Shown here: positions 6,783 to 16,335 of the stretch, piece after piece | Numbering within the stretch: the stretch's first letter is position 1 | Layout of the letters: each line of letters starts with the position of its first letter | Assembly (NCBI GenBank): GCA_030388725.1 | Contig: CP128857.1 | Coordinates: 248,001 to 312,000 of the forward strand | Direction of reading: 5' to 3' | DNA length: 64,000 bases | From: Prodigiosinella aquatilis | GTDB lineage: Bacteria > Pseudomonadota > Gammaproteobacteria > Enterobacterales > Enterobacteriaceae | Made by a program: the position numbers and the translations under genes | The notes under the pieces: generated by a model | What the model saw: the letters and a program-made list of their open reading frames with translations, nothing else | Databases searched by the model: none | Told to the model about the DNA's origin: nothing

Positions 6783-7859
6783 CTACTCACCCCAGGTAGC
6801 ATCGAGTACACGCAGCCAATTACCGTAACAGATCTTTTCCAGCAACGAGCGTTCATAACCCTGTGCGGCCAGCGCTTGCACCAAAATGGGGAGACTGGCG
6901 ATATCTTTCAGGTCTGGTGGCGTAGTGGTGCCATCGAAATCGGAGCCAAATCCCACGCTATTTTCACCGACTTTCTCCAGTAGATATTCCACATGGCGAA
7001 CAATTTCCTGCACGGTGGCGTTCGGGTCTTTTCTGCCATCTTCGCGCAGGAACGCGGTGCCAAAATTTACCCCGACAAATCCCTGACTATCACGGATCGC
7101 GGCGAGTTGACGGTCAGTCAGATTGCGGGATTGCGCGCACAATGCATGGGCATTGGAGTGGCTGGCGACCAACGGAGCGTCGGAAATGTCGGTGGTCTGC
7201 CAGAAACCTTTCTCATCCATATGCGAGACATCCACCATGATGCGTTTGGCATTACAGGCACGTACCAGCCGGATACCCGCTTTGGTCAGGCCATCTCCGG
7301 TATCTGGCGAAGATGGAAAGCGAAACGGGACGCCGGAACCGAAAATATTCGGGCGACTCCACAGCGGCCCCAGGCTACGTAATCCGGCGGCGTAAAGAAT
7401 ATCCAGAAGATTCAGGTCCGCATCCAGCATCTCCGCACCTTCAATATGCATCACCATCGCCAGTACGCCTTCCGCCATACAGCGGCGGATGTCCGCCACG
7501 CTGCGGCAAATTTTTGCTCGACCGGCGGAGTCGGCCTCAATACGCAACAGTGTGGAGAGCATGAAAAAAGCGATATCACGTGCGTCTTGCATTGACGGTG
7601 TGGCATGCGGGGTAAACAGAGGATCACCGTCTGGTACGGTTATTGCTTTCGGTTGTGGGGAGGGGATATAGGTGGCAAACAATCCGCCAGCCAGTCCGCC
7701 TTGCCGGATACGAGGCAGGTCGATCTGACCCTGTGCCGGACCGGTGATGAAGGCTTCAACCGGGTGCTCTCGGTGTTGACGCCACAACTGTGACAGCACG
7801 TCGTTGTGACCGTCAAAAACGGGGATGCGCTCGGTATTACAAATCAGCTTGTCGGTCAT
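6783..7859 (-). CDS. Membrane dipeptidase family (M19) metallopeptidase
   Basis: With the ATG at 7859 the protein has 358 residues; a GTG at 7958 would add 33 residues without homology character, so the start is uncertain. The zinc ligands of the M19 family are visible: H18-x-D20 in FDGHND, E140 in MHIEGAE, H213 in VSHMD, H234 in ASHSNAHAL, and an aspartate in GSDFDG. The spacings E to H (73) and H to H (21) equal those of mammalian renal dipeptidase. There is no signal peptide from this start, so it acts in the cytoplasm. M19 enzymes split dipeptides, including ones with a C-terminal D-residue. It lies divergent from the peptide transporter and D-aminopeptidase genes, which suggests joint work. 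Confidence 0.88.
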   Translation of the reverse strand: MTDKLICNTERIPVFDGHNDVLSQLWRQHREHPVEAFITGPAQGQIDLPRIRQGGLAGGLFATYIPSPQPKAITVPDGDPLFTPHATPSMQDARDIAFFMLSTLLRIEADSAGRAKICRSVADIRRCMAEGVLAMVMHIEGAEMLDADLNLLDILYAAGLRSLGPLWSRPNIFGSGVPFRFPSSPDTGDGLTKAGIRLVRACNAKRIMVDVSHMDEKGFWQTTDISDAPLVASHSNAHALCAQSRNLTDRQLAAIRDSQGFVGVNFGTAFLREDGRKDPNATVQEIVRHVEYLLEKVGENSVGFGSDFDGTTTPPDLKDIASLPILVQALAAQGYERSLLEKICYGNWLRVLDATWGE

Positions 7860-8061
7860 GGGCGAAAGTCCCGGTACTTGTTTGAAATAAAACGCTCTTT
7901 GCTCTGATGAAGCCTGTTTTGCACCATCATGGGGCAATCCTGGCAAAGAAAAAATCACTCTTTGCTGTGCTCATTTAAGCCAGTGCCGTTTGCCGCTGTC
8001 AAGACGAAGCTTGATACTAAATATATTAGTTTTATTTATATATCAATCACTTGGGGGATTC

Positions 8062-9657
8062 ATGGTTACCAGAAGACGTTTTCTTGCCGGATGTACCGCT
8101 GTGCCTTTTCTCTCTTACCTTAGCCTCAATTCCGCTTTTGCCGCCACACCACCTTCTATTCTGGTGATGGCGATGCAGCTTGATAATATGACCAGCCTCG
8201 ACCCACAAGAGGGCTTTGAAGCGACGGGTTCTGAAATCAGCGGTAATCTCTATCAGCGATTGGTGATGCCAAATCCGAGCAATCCGCAGGAGGTGCAAGG
8301 TGAGCTGGCCACCGATTGGGAAGTCAGTAACGACAGCAAGACGTTTACCTTTCATATTGATCCCAAAGCGACGTTCTTCGATGGTAGCCCGGTGACAGCG
8401 GAAGATGCGGCCTTTTCACTGCAACGTGCAGTAAAACTGGATAAAAGCCCGGCATTTATCATCAATCAGTTCGGTTTCACCAAAGACAACGTTGAGCAGC
8501 ATGTTACGGCTCCTGACACACATACGCTGGTGATTAATCTGGATCAACCGGCGTCGGAATCCTTCCTGCTGTACTGCCTGTCCGCGCCAGTTGGCAGTAT
8601 TGTGCAGAAAAAGGCCGCGCTGGCTAACCAGCAGGGCAACGATTTGGGTAACCAGTGGCTGAAGCTTAATAGCGCCGGTTCCGGTCCCTTTGAACTGGTG
8701 AGTTGGAAAGCCAGTGAGAGCGTGATTCTGAAGAAGAACCCGCATTTCCCGTCCAAGAACCCAATCAAACGCATCATCATGAAACACATCGTCGACCCTT
8801 CGGCACAGTTGTTGATGTTGCAGAAAGGGGATGTGGATATCGCCCGTAATCTTACTACTGAGCAGATCCGCCCGCTCCTCAATGACAGCCATTACCATTT
8901 GGTGCAGCAACTTGTATCCAGCGTGATGTTTCTTTCCTGCAATACCACTAACGAATTGCTGAAAAAACCGCAGGTGTGGCAGGCGATCAAATGGGCGCTG
9001 GATTATGACAGTATCCAGCAGAACATTGTGCCGATGACGCACAAAGTACATCAAAGCTTCCTGCCACGCGGTTTTCCGTCGGCACTGGCTGATACGCCAT
9101 TCCATCTGGATGTGACCAAAGCCAAAGCATTGCTGGCGGAAGCAGGTTATCCGGATGGTTTTGAAATCACGCTGGATCACTACTCGCCACAGCCGTATCC
9201 GGATATTGCGCAGGCGGTGCAGACTCAACTGGGTGCGATTGGCATCAAAGTGAAACTGATTGCGGCGGAAAACCGTCAGGTGCTCACCAAAATGCGCGCC
9301 CGTCAGCATCAGTTGGCGATGACCGTATGGGGAGCGGATTACTTCGATCCTAATTCCAATACCGAAGCATTTTGTGTCAACACGGATAACAGCGATGGTG
9401 CCCGCAATCGTACGTTGGCATGGCGTTGTGGCTGGTCTGATGCAAAATTCAATGAGATGACGGAACAGGCATTGCATGAAACCGATCCGGCCAAGCGTAT
9501 TGCCCTGTATGAAACCATCCAGCGTGAACACCGTGAGCACAGCCCGTTCGTGATGATGATGCAGGAACAGATGAATATCGCCAGCGGTAAAAACGTCAGT
9601 GGTATACAGATGTCTGTATTACGTAAAAGCCCTTATCAATTGGTGAAGAAAGCCTGA
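8062..9657 (+). CDS. Peptide ABC transporter substrate-binding protein (Tat signal)
   Basis: This is a 531-residue SBP_bac_5 (DppA/OppA) family protein. The start at 8062 follows GGGGGATTC. The N-terminus MVTRRRFLAGCTAVPFL carries a twin-arginine signal (T-R-R-R-F-L) and ends with S-A-F-A before TPPS, so export is probably by the Tat system rather than Sec. The body has the cluster 5 pattern: LVMPN-P-N, LATDWEVS-DSKTFTFHI, FFDGSPVTAEDA, and a C-terminal SPFVMMMQEQMNI. It gathers peptides in the periplasm for the permeases that follow; the stop and the next ATG share a base. The ligand is unknown; the partner hydrolases suggest peptides with D-residues. Confidence 0.9.
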   Translation: MVTRRRFLAGCTAVPFLSYLSLNSAFAATPPSILVMAMQLDNMTSLDPQEGFEATGSEISGNLYQRLVMPNPSNPQEVQGELATDWEVSNDSKTFTFHIDPKATFFDGSPVTAEDAAFSLQRAVKLDKSPAFIINQFGFTKDNVEQHVTAPDTHTLVINLDQPASESFLLYCLSAPVGSIVQKKAALANQQGNDLGNQWLKLNSAGSGPFELVSWKASESVILKKNPHFPSKNPIKRIIMKHIVDPSAQLLMLQKGDVDIARNLTTEQIRPLLNDSHYHLVQQLVSSVMFLSCNTTNELLKKPQVWQAIKWALDYDSIQQNIVPMTHKVHQSFLPRGFPSALADTPFHLDVTKAKALLAEAGYPDGFEITLDHYSPQPYPDIAQAVQTQLGAIGIKVKLIAAENRQVLTKMRARQHQLAMTVWGADYFDPNSNTEAFCVNTDNSDGARNRTLAWRCGWSDAKFNEMTEQALHETDPAKRIALYETIQREHREHSPFVMMMQEQMNIASGKNVSGIQMSVLRKSPYQLVKKA

Positions 9658-10667
9658 TGCGGATACTGATGCGTTTTTTCAGTACGCTCGGCAGTCTGGC
9701 CCTGACGTTGTTGGGGCTTTCCATCCTGACGTTCTGTATTGGTCGGGTGATGCCGACCGATCCGGTACTGGCAATGCTGGGAGATAACGCCCCGCAACCC
9801 GTGGTAGAGCGGGCGCGTCAGGAGCTGGGGCTGGATCAACCAATCTGGATGCAATACGGCCACTATATCAACCAACTATTGCACGGCGATCTGGGGCGTT
9901 CCATTCTTACGTCCAACTCTGTTACGGATGACATTTTCCGTTACTTTCCCGCCACGCTTGAGCTGGCGACCGCCGCCATTATCATTGCGGCCCTGGTGGG
10001 CATTCCGCTGGGCGTATGGGCAGCAGTACGGCAGGGCAGTTGGCTGGATCAGACTATCCGGGTCATCTGTCTGGCCGGACATTCATTACCTGTTTTCATA
10101 CTGGCGCTGCTCAGTCTGCTTATCTTCTATGCCGTACTGGGTATTGCGCCGGGACCGGGTCGTCAGGACATTATTTTTCAAGATATGGTGCCGCAGGTCA
10201 CCGGGTTGCTGACCGTGGATTCCCTGCTGGCCGGGGATATCGACGCCTTTAAAGATGCGCTGGCACATATGGTGCAACCGGTATTGATTCTGGCGTACTT
10301 CAGCATGGCGTACATCACGCGTATGACACGTACTTTTATGTTGAATGCGCTCAGCGGTGAGTTCATCACTACGGCGCGCGCAAAAGGGCTGTCGTCGCGC
10401 CGGGTGATTTGGCGACACGCGTTTCCCACCGTGGCGGTGCAATTGGTGACGGTGCTGGCGTTGACCTATGCCAGTCTGCTGGAAGGTGCGGTGGTGACCG
10501 AGAACGTCTTTTCCTGGCCGGGTCTGGGCCAGTATCTTACGACCGCACTGTTGAATGCTGACATGAATCCGGTAGTCGGTGCCACGCTGTTGGTGGGAGC
10601 AGTCTACGTACTGCTCAATTTGCTGGCTGATATTCTCTATCGACTTTTGGATCCCCGCGTAACATGA
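9657..10667 (+). CDS. Peptide ABC transporter permease, DppB/OppB type
   Basis: The protein has 336 residues and about six membrane segments, with the first at residues 8-28. The BPD_transp_1 signature is seen in the cytoplasmic loop that contacts the ATPases (EFITTARAKGLSSRRVIWRH). The N-terminal GD-A-P--V--ARQELGLDQP-W-QY element is typical of DppB. It overlaps the binding-protein stop by one base and the next permease by four, so the operon is tightly coupled. Confidence 0.92.
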   Translation: MRILMRFFSTLGSLALTLLGLSILTFCIGRVMPTDPVLAMLGDNAPQPVVERARQELGLDQPIWMQYGHYINQLLHGDLGRSILTSNSVTDDIFRYFPATLELATAAIIIAALVGIPLGVWAAVRQGSWLDQTIRVICLAGHSLPVFILALLSLLIFYAVLGIAPGPGRQDIIFQDMVPQVTGLLTVDSLLAGDIDAFKDALAHMVQPVLILAYFSMAYITRMTRTFMLNALSGEFITTARAKGLSSRRVIWRHAFPTVAVQLVTVLALTYASLLEGAVVTENVFSWPGLGQYLTTALLNADMNPVVGATLLVGAVYVLLNLLADILYRLLDPRVT

Positions 10668-11566
10668 CTTCTTTTGTCTCACGAGCCTGGTTGCTCGACG
10701 AAACGCCAACCACACGCCGTCAGGCGGTGTGGGGACAACGCTATCGGCTATGGCTGGGATTGCGCACCAACCCATTGGCGATGGTAGGTTTGATGATTAT
10801 CGTGTCGGTGTTGTTGCTGTCGCTGGCTGCGCCGTTACTGACACCGTATTCCCCCGGCTTTCAGGACCTGTCCAACAGGCTGGCGGCGCCTTCTATCCAA
10901 CATTGGTTGGGTACGGACGAACTGGGGCGCGATGTGTACAGCCGTATTTTGTATGGCGGTCGTACCACTCTGGGGATGGTGATCGCTGTTGTGACCATCA
11001 CCGCGCCTATTGGGTTGCTGGTGGGGTGTATCGCTGGTTACATCGGGGGTTGGCTGGATAAGATTCTGATGCGTTTGACGGATATCTTTTTGTCATTTCC
11101 CCGGTTGGTGCTGGCACTGGCATTTGTCGCGGCGCTTAAACCCGGTGTGGAAAGTGCGATTCTGGCGATAGCGCTCACGGCTTGGCCACCCTATGCCCGA
11201 CTGGCGCGCGCCGAAACGATGCAGTACCGCTACAGCGATTTTATCGCTGCCAACCGCCTGACTGGAGCAACACCGATGCGCATTATTCTGCGTCATATCA
11301 TGCCGTTGTGTTTGCCGAGCCTGATTGTGCGTATCACGCTGGATATGAGTTCCATTATTATCACCGCTGCCAGTCTTGGTTTTCTCGGCATGGGGGCGCA
11401 GCCGCCCTCGCCGGAGTGGGGCACGATGATTGCTACCGCCCGTCGTTTTCTGTTCACCGAATGGTGGGTGCCGCTGATGCCTTGTATCGCTATTTTTCTG
11501 ACCTCGCTGGCGTTTAATTTTCTGGGCGACGGTCTGCGCGATGTGCTGGATCCCAAGGAGCGCTAA
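10664..11566 (+). CDS. Peptide ABC transporter permease, DppC/OppC type
   Basis: The protein has 300 residues. An N-terminal cytoplasmic part and a membrane segment near residues 40-60 are followed by HWLGTDELGRDVYSRILYGG, the diagnostic DppC element, then five more membrane segments and the coupling loop around YSDFIAANRLTG. The C-terminus LGDGLRDVLDPKER is typical of the family. It is the partner permease of the gene before it; the first ATPase gene starts immediately after its stop. Confidence 0.92.
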   Translation: MTSFVSRAWLLDETPTTRRQAVWGQRYRLWLGLRTNPLAMVGLMIIVSVLLLSLAAPLLTPYSPGFQDLSNRLAAPSIQHWLGTDELGRDVYSRILYGGRTTLGMVIAVVTITAPIGLLVGCIAGYIGGWLDKILMRLTDIFLSFPRLVLALAFVAALKPGVESAILAIALTAWPPYARLARAETMQYRYSDFIAANRLTGATPMRIILRHIMPLCLPSLIVRITLDMSSIIITAASLGFLGMGAQPPSPEWGTMIATARRFLFTEWWVPLMPCIAIFLTSLAFNFLGDGLRDVLDPKER

Positions 11567-12397
11567 ATGCTGGTGGAAATTGAAAATCTGCGTATCGCCT
11601 TTACCCATCGGGCAGAAACCTTTGAAGCGGTACGCGGCGTATCGCTGAATGTCGGCAAAGAAAAGTTTGCCATCGTTGGAGAAAGTGGCTCCGGTAAATC
11701 GCTGACGGCCCGTAGTCTGATGCAATTGCTGCCGGGTAATGCGCGGATACAGGCCGATAAGCTCCGCTTTGATGGCATCGATCTGCGTGGCGCCAATGAA
11801 AAAACGCTGTGCCAGATTCGTGGCAGGCGTGTGGGTTTCATTTTGCAGGACCCGAAATATTCGCTGAATCCGGTGATGACTATTGGTCAGCAGGTGGCGG
11901 AGTCCTGGCGGCAACACAAAGGTGGTAGCAAGCGTGCAGCGATGGACGCAGCGGTGGATCTGCTGGCGCAGGTGCGTATCCGTGATCCAGAGCGGGTGGC
12001 CACCAGTTACCCGCATGAAGTATCCGGTGGGATGGGCCAACGGGTGATGATCGCCATGATGTTGGCGCCTGACCCGGAGCTGCTGATTGCCGACGAACCT
12101 ACTAGTGCGTTGGATGCCACGGTGCAGGCGGAGATCCTGAGGCTGATCGACGATCTGGTGTCACAACGGGGGATGGGGCTGATCCTGATCAGTCACGATC
12201 TACCTTTGGTGTCGCATTTTTGTGATCGGGTGGCAGTGATGTATGCCGGGCGGATCGTGGAAATGTTGGCCGCCAATCAACTGCAACAGGCACAACATCC
12301 GTATACACGTGGCCTGCTGGAGTGCTTGCCCTCGCTCTTGCATCCACGGGAACGCTTGCCGGTGATGAAACGTGATATTGCCTGGAGGGATGCATGA
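11567..12397 (+). CDS. Peptide ABC transporter ATP-binding protein, DppD type
   Basis: The protein has 276 residues. Walker A is GESGSGKS at residues 38-45, the signature is VSGGMGQRV, and Walker B is LLIADEPTSALD followed by the H-loop SHDLPLVS. The ending HPYTRGLLECLPSL is the usual start of the oligopeptide-ATPase C-terminal extension, but the protein stops soon after it; DppD proteins are often about 325 residues, so this one lacks most of the extension. It starts directly at the stop of the permease gene. Confidence 0.92.
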   Translation: MLVEIENLRIAFTHRAETFEAVRGVSLNVGKEKFAIVGESGSGKSLTARSLMQLLPGNARIQADKLRFDGIDLRGANEKTLCQIRGRRVGFILQDPKYSLNPVMTIGQQVAESWRQHKGGSKRAAMDAAVDLLAQVRIRDPERVATSYPHEVSGGMGQRVMIAMMLAPDPELLIADEPTSALDATVQAEILRLIDDLVSQRGMGLILISHDLPLVSHFCDRVAVMYAGRIVEMLAANQLQQAQHPYTRGLLECLPSLLHPRERLPVMKRDIAWRDA

Positions 12398-13134
12398 TTA
12401 AGTTAGATAAATTACGCATCGCATTTGGAGCTGTGGCGGTGGTAAAAGGCGTCTCATTTGAGGTGGCGAGCGGGGCCAGCTTTGGCATCGTTGGTGAAAG
12501 TGGGTCCGGTAAATCCACTATTTTGCGGGCGTTGTCGGGGCTGAATAACCACTGGAGCGGCACCATTACCTTCGGTGGCATGGCGTTATCCGCGCATCGC
12601 GGCCGGACGTTCTTTCGTCAGGTGCAGATGGTATTTCAGGACCCGTATGGTTCTCTGCATCCACGCCAGACGATTGACCGTATTTTGCATGAACCGTTGT
12701 TGATACATCGTGTTGATCGTGCCGAGCAACGCATTACACAGGCACTGGACGAAGTCGGATTACCGTCTGCGGTACGTTTTCGCTTTCCGCATCAGCTTTC
12801 CGGTGGACAGCGCCAACGTGTCGCCATTGCCCGGGCGTTAATCGCCGAACCTGAAGTATTATTGCTGGATGAGCCGACTTCCGCGCTGGATGTATCGGTG
12901 CAGGCGGAAATTCTCAATCTGCTTACCGACCTGCGAGCGGAACGTAAACTGACCTATATTATGGTCAGTCATAATCTGGCGGTAGTCTCGCATCTTTGCC
13001 AGCGTATCGGGGTGATGCAGAACGGCGAAATGGTAGAACAGCTCAGTGCCGACGACTTACGTGCGCGGCGTATTCAGCATCCGCACACGGCTGAACTGTA
13101 TGATTTAAGTATGACACTGGAGGAGCCAGTATGA
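12394..13134 (+). CDS. Peptide ABC transporter ATP-binding protein, DppF type
   Basis: The protein has 246 residues. Walker A GESGSGKS is at residues 34-41, the Q-loop at MVFQDPYGSLHPR, the signature at LSGGQRQRV and Walker B at LLLDEPTSALDVS. It forms the second nucleotide-binding subunit and is likewise short beside the usual 330 residues. It overlaps the preceding gene by four bases and the next gene by four. Confidence 0.92.
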   Translation: MIKLDKLRIAFGAVAVVKGVSFEVASGASFGIVGESGSGKSTILRALSGLNNHWSGTITFGGMALSAHRGRTFFRQVQMVFQDPYGSLHPRQTIDRILHEPLLIHRVDRAEQRITQALDEVGLPSAVRFRFPHQLSGGQRQRVAIARALIAEPEVLLLDEPTSALDVSVQAEILNLLTDLRAERKLTYIMVSHNLAVVSHLCQRIGVMQNGEMVEQLSADDLRARRIQHPHTAELYDLSMTLEEPV

Positions 13135-14639
13135 CACTGCATTGGCAGCGTGCCATCGATGTGGCCCAGTCGCTGACCTGCGACTGGAATCAAGGCGTAC
13201 AGCCAGGCGGTGTCATCGCCCTGTTTGATGGCAAACAGATTCAGTCCGTATGTTGTGGTGGCCTGGCAGATTTGGCGCAGCAGACGCCGTTTACCCCCCA
13301 CAGTGTGGTGCGTTTCGCATCCGTGACTAAGCATCTGTTTGCCGCCATGGTCACCGGCCCCGCCAGCCATGCTATTTCCCTCACTGATACCTTGAACCAG
13401 CATTTGCCACAACTGCGTGGTGATAACGGTAACGTCACGATAGGTCAGGCGCTGGATATGACCTCCGGTCTACCGGATGTGCGGGAAACCTTGTCGTTGC
13501 TGGGAATTTCCGTTTACAACGCGACCTCGGCGGCAGATTTACTGGATTTTTTGGCACAATGGGGCTCACTCAACTACCCAGCGGGCAGCGAGATTTCCTA
13601 CACCAACACGGGTTATCGATTAGTAGAGGAAGTGCTAAAAGCCAAAGGTATTTACTTTGCTGATCTATTACGCCAGCAAGTGTGTGAACCCTTGGGTATT
13701 CAACTTCATGCGCCGGAAACCTGGTTTGATATTGTACCCGGTCTGATGCCGGGGTATTGGCAAAGCACAACGGGCTGGCAGCTTGCCAGCGCAGGTTTGC
13801 ACCTGTCGTCGTCCGGTTGTGTCGCTGGCAGTGTGCAGGATTTGACAGTCTGGCTGCAATCGCTGCTGATGAACTCGGGTCCCGGCGACGGTGTATTGTC
13901 CCGCTTGACGCAACCACGTCGGATGAACGATGGCCGGATTACCGGTTATGGGCTGGGCATTACACACTGCCGGGTCGGCGATGCATTGCTGGTCGGGCAC
14001 GGTGGTTCTCATGCGGGTTACAAAAGCTATTTCCTGCTCGACCCGGTGCGACAAGTCGGTGTCACACTGGTTGCCAACCGTGAGGATGTCACGACCTACG
14101 ATAGTGCGATGCGTGTTATGGCGGCACTGCTGGATCAGCCGTTGCCGCAGCAAGGTCATTCGCTGACTCCCGGTCTTTACGTGGCGGAACAGGGCGGCGA
14201 TTGGCTGGAGATCAACGAGAAAAGTGCTTGTTGGCTGGGGGCCTCAGAAACGCTGTATCACAGTGGGCAGCCCGAAGTGACAACATCCCTTTCCAGCCAT
14301 TTACCAATGCGTCTTCGACAAAATGGTATGGCGATTGAGGGTGAAATTGGTCATACATCACGCCGTTTTGTCCCGGCGACGGCTGATGACAGCCTATCTC
14401 ACATTCAGGGATGCTGGCGGTTGACAGACACCCGCAGTGAACTGGTGATTGATGGCGACCAATTGGTCATGGGTATTGGCCCGGCAGCGATTACCGCCAC
14501 ACTCAAATCCCTCGGTCAAGGCCGGGGACTTGCCATCGCGCAGGATGGCCCGTGGGAGAAGCGGTTTGGTCTCTATCTGGATGGTGATCAACTGCAGTTA
14601 CTGCTTAATCGTAGTCGAGTCGTGATATACGAGCGCTGA
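13131..14639 (+). CDS. S12-family serine hydrolase, D-aminopeptidase-like
   Basis: The protein has 502 residues and no signal peptide, so it is cytoplasmic. The catalytic set of penicillin-recognising enzymes is present: S64-V-T-K67, Y157-T-N159 and a later H-G-G. In Ochrobactrum anthropi D-aminopeptidase (about 520 residues) I recall Ser62, Lys65, Tyr153 and His287, almost the same positions, and that enzyme also has two C-terminal beta-barrel domains, for which the roughly 170 residues after the catalytic domain leave room. D-aminopeptidase removes N-terminal D-amino acids from peptides. Its place as the last gene of a peptide uptake operon supports that role. An esterase or beta-lactamase-like hydrolase of family S12 remains possible. 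Confidence 0.78.
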   Translation: MTLHWQRAIDVAQSLTCDWNQGVQPGGVIALFDGKQIQSVCCGGLADLAQQTPFTPHSVVRFASVTKHLFAAMVTGPASHAISLTDTLNQHLPQLRGDNGNVTIGQALDMTSGLPDVRETLSLLGISVYNATSAADLLDFLAQWGSLNYPAGSEISYTNTGYRLVEEVLKAKGIYFADLLRQQVCEPLGIQLHAPETWFDIVPGLMPGYWQSTTGWQLASAGLHLSSSGCVAGSVQDLTVWLQSLLMNSGPGDGVLSRLTQPRRMNDGRITGYGLGITHCRVGDALLVGHGGSHAGYKSYFLLDPVRQVGVTLVANREDVTTYDSAMRVMAALLDQPLPQQGHSLTPGLYVAEQGGDWLEINEKSACWLGASETLYHSGQPEVTTSLSSHLPMRLRQNGMAIEGEIGHTSRRFVPATADDSLSHIQGCWRLTDTRSELVIDGDQLVMGIGPAAITATLKSLGQGRGLAIAQDGPWEKRFGLYLDGDQLQLLLNRSRVVIYER

Positions 14640-14768
14640 CGATTAACCGTGCATAGCGTGGTCTGATAATGTGTTGTGCAATAACCGGAGACTGACTGCA
14701 ACGCGAACGTCTTTATGCAGTGGATTACTGAAGCCGCCTCCCACCGCTTAACGTATCTGTCCAATTCT

Positions 14769-14788
14769 TTCTGGACATCCATACAGTA
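14769..14788. promoter_or_regulatory. Candidate LexA box upstream of rmuC
   Basis: Read on the minus strand the site is TACTGTATGGATGTCCAGAA. It keeps CTGT, eight spacer bases and C-AG, with one mismatch in the core (CCAG for ACAG) against CTGT-N8-ACAG. It lies 45 bases before the rmuC start. E. coli rmuC (yigN) is listed among SOS genes, which supports the call. Confidence 0.5.
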
Positions 14789-14832
14789 TCAATTTACCTT
14801 GACGGGCAGCAGCGAGGTAAAGCGGAGGCCGT

Positions 14833-16335
14833 GTGGATATCTCTCTATTTTATGGTATTGGTGGCGTAGCAGTAGGCTTGTTACTCGGTTTGCTCATTGC
14901 GGGTTTGCTTCAGCAACAGCGGCAGGCGCGATCTGAAACAGAGCAGCGTTTGTTGGCACAAGCGTTGGAACAGGCCCGTCAGTCTTTAAATGAGAGTCAG
15001 CAGGCCAGGCAACAGGATCAGCAGCGACTTGGTCAGCAGGAAATGGAATTGCGAACACTGCATGCGCAACTGGCAGCCAGTCAGGAGAAGTTGCAGCAAC
15101 TGGTGGAACTACGCCAGGAATGTGAGCTGCTTAATCAGGAACTGCGGGCGCTTCGGGAGGCCAATGGCGCACAAGAAGCTGAATTACGGGAAGTGACTAT
15201 CCGCCTGGAAGAGACGCGTCTGGCGGCTGAAGAAAAACAGCGCTTGCTGACCAACAGTGAGCAGCGTCTCTCCACTCAATTTGAAAACCTCGCCAACCGA
15301 ATTTTTGAGCACAGTGGCCGTAAGGTCGATCAGCAGAATCAGCAGAGTCTGGATCGTTTGCTGACACCATTGCGGGAGCAACTGGATGGGTTTCGTCGTC
15401 AGGTGCAGGAAAGCTTTGGTTCTGAAGCCCGGGAACGCCATACGCTGGCGCATGAGATTCGTAATCTGCAACAGCTTAATGCCCGGATGACACAGGAAGC
15501 GGTTAACCTGACCAACGCACTGAAAGGTGACAACAAAACGCAAGGAAATTGGGGTGAAGTGGTGTTGAGCCGGGTACTGGAGAGTTCCGGGCTGCGCGAA
15601 GGGCACGAATATCAAATTCAGGTCAGTGTGCAGACCGACACTAATTCACGTTTACAGCCGGATGTCATCGTGCGCCTGCCACATGGTAAAGATGTGGTCA
15701 TTGACGCCAAGATGTCGTTGGTGGCCTATGAACGTTACTTTAACAGCGACGATGAGATCGAACGGTCCGCCGCACTCAATGAGCATTTGGTGTCAATCCG
15801 CAGTCATATCCGTCTTTTGGGTAACAAAGATTATCAACAATTACCGGGATTGCGCTCGCTGGATTATGTGTTGATGTTCATTCCGGTGGAGCCCGCATTC
15901 CTGGTCGCAATTAATCGCCAGCCAGATGTTATCACCGAAGCGCTTAAACATAATATTATGCTGGTCAGTCCTACTACCTTACTGGTAGCGTTGCGGACGA
16001 TTAATAATTTATGGCGTTACGAGCAACAAAGCCGCAACGCACAGCAGATCGCCGAGCGAGCTTCCCGGTTGTACGATAAGCTGCGCCTATTCGTCGACGA
16101 TATGTCATCACTGGGGCAAAGCCTGGAAAAAGCACAGGGAAGTTATCGTCAGGCCATGAAGAAGCTCTCTTCAGGTCGCGGAAATCTGATTAATCAGGCG
16201 GAAGGTTTCCGGGCATTGGGTGTAGAAATAAAACGGCCTATTAACGCATCGTTGATTGACGATGCCGAGTCAGTCAATGTGGAGTATCACCCGATTGTCG
16301 GGGACGACGAGCCCGTTGATGAAAAACCAGCGTAA
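14833..16335 (+). CDS. rmuC: DNA recombination protein RmuC
   Basis: The protein has 500 residues and starts at a GTG (MDISLFYGIGG) behind a CGGAGG ribosome site. An N-terminal membrane segment (about residues 5-25) is followed by a long glutamine-rich coiled coil to about residue 140 and then the RmuC domain with GNWGEVVLSRVLESSGL and DVVIDAKMSL, the latter having the look of a restriction-endonuclease-like core. RmuC limits inversions at short inverted repeats and is presumed to be a nuclease. Confidence 0.94.
   Translation: MDISLFYGIGGVAVGLLLGLLIAGLLQQQRQARSETEQRLLAQALEQARQSLNESQQARQQDQQRLGQQEMELRTLHAQLAASQEKLQQLVELRQECELLNQELRALREANGAQEAELREVTIRLEETRLAAEEKQRLLTNSEQRLSTQFENLANRIFEHSGRKVDQQNQQSLDRLLTPLREQLDGFRRQVQESFGSEARERHTLAHEIRNLQQLNARMTQEAVNLTNALKGDNKTQGNWGEVVLSRVLESSGLREGHEYQIQVSVQTDTNSRLQPDVIVRLPHGKDVVIDAKMSLVAYERYFNSDDEIERSAALNEHLVSIRSHIRLLGNKDYQQLPGLRSLDYVLMFIPVEPAFLVAINRQPDVITEALKHNIMLVSPTTLLVALRTINNLWRYEQQSRNAQQIAERASRLYDKLRLFVDDMSSLGQSLEKAQGSYRQAMKKLSSGRGNLINQAEGFRALGVEIKRPINASLIDDAESVNVEYHPIVGDDEPVDEKPA

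Noticed and set aside
8416..9540. 374-codon frame antisense to the peptide-binding protein
   Set aside because: The sense frame has clear homology, signal peptide and ribosome site; the antisense frame has none.
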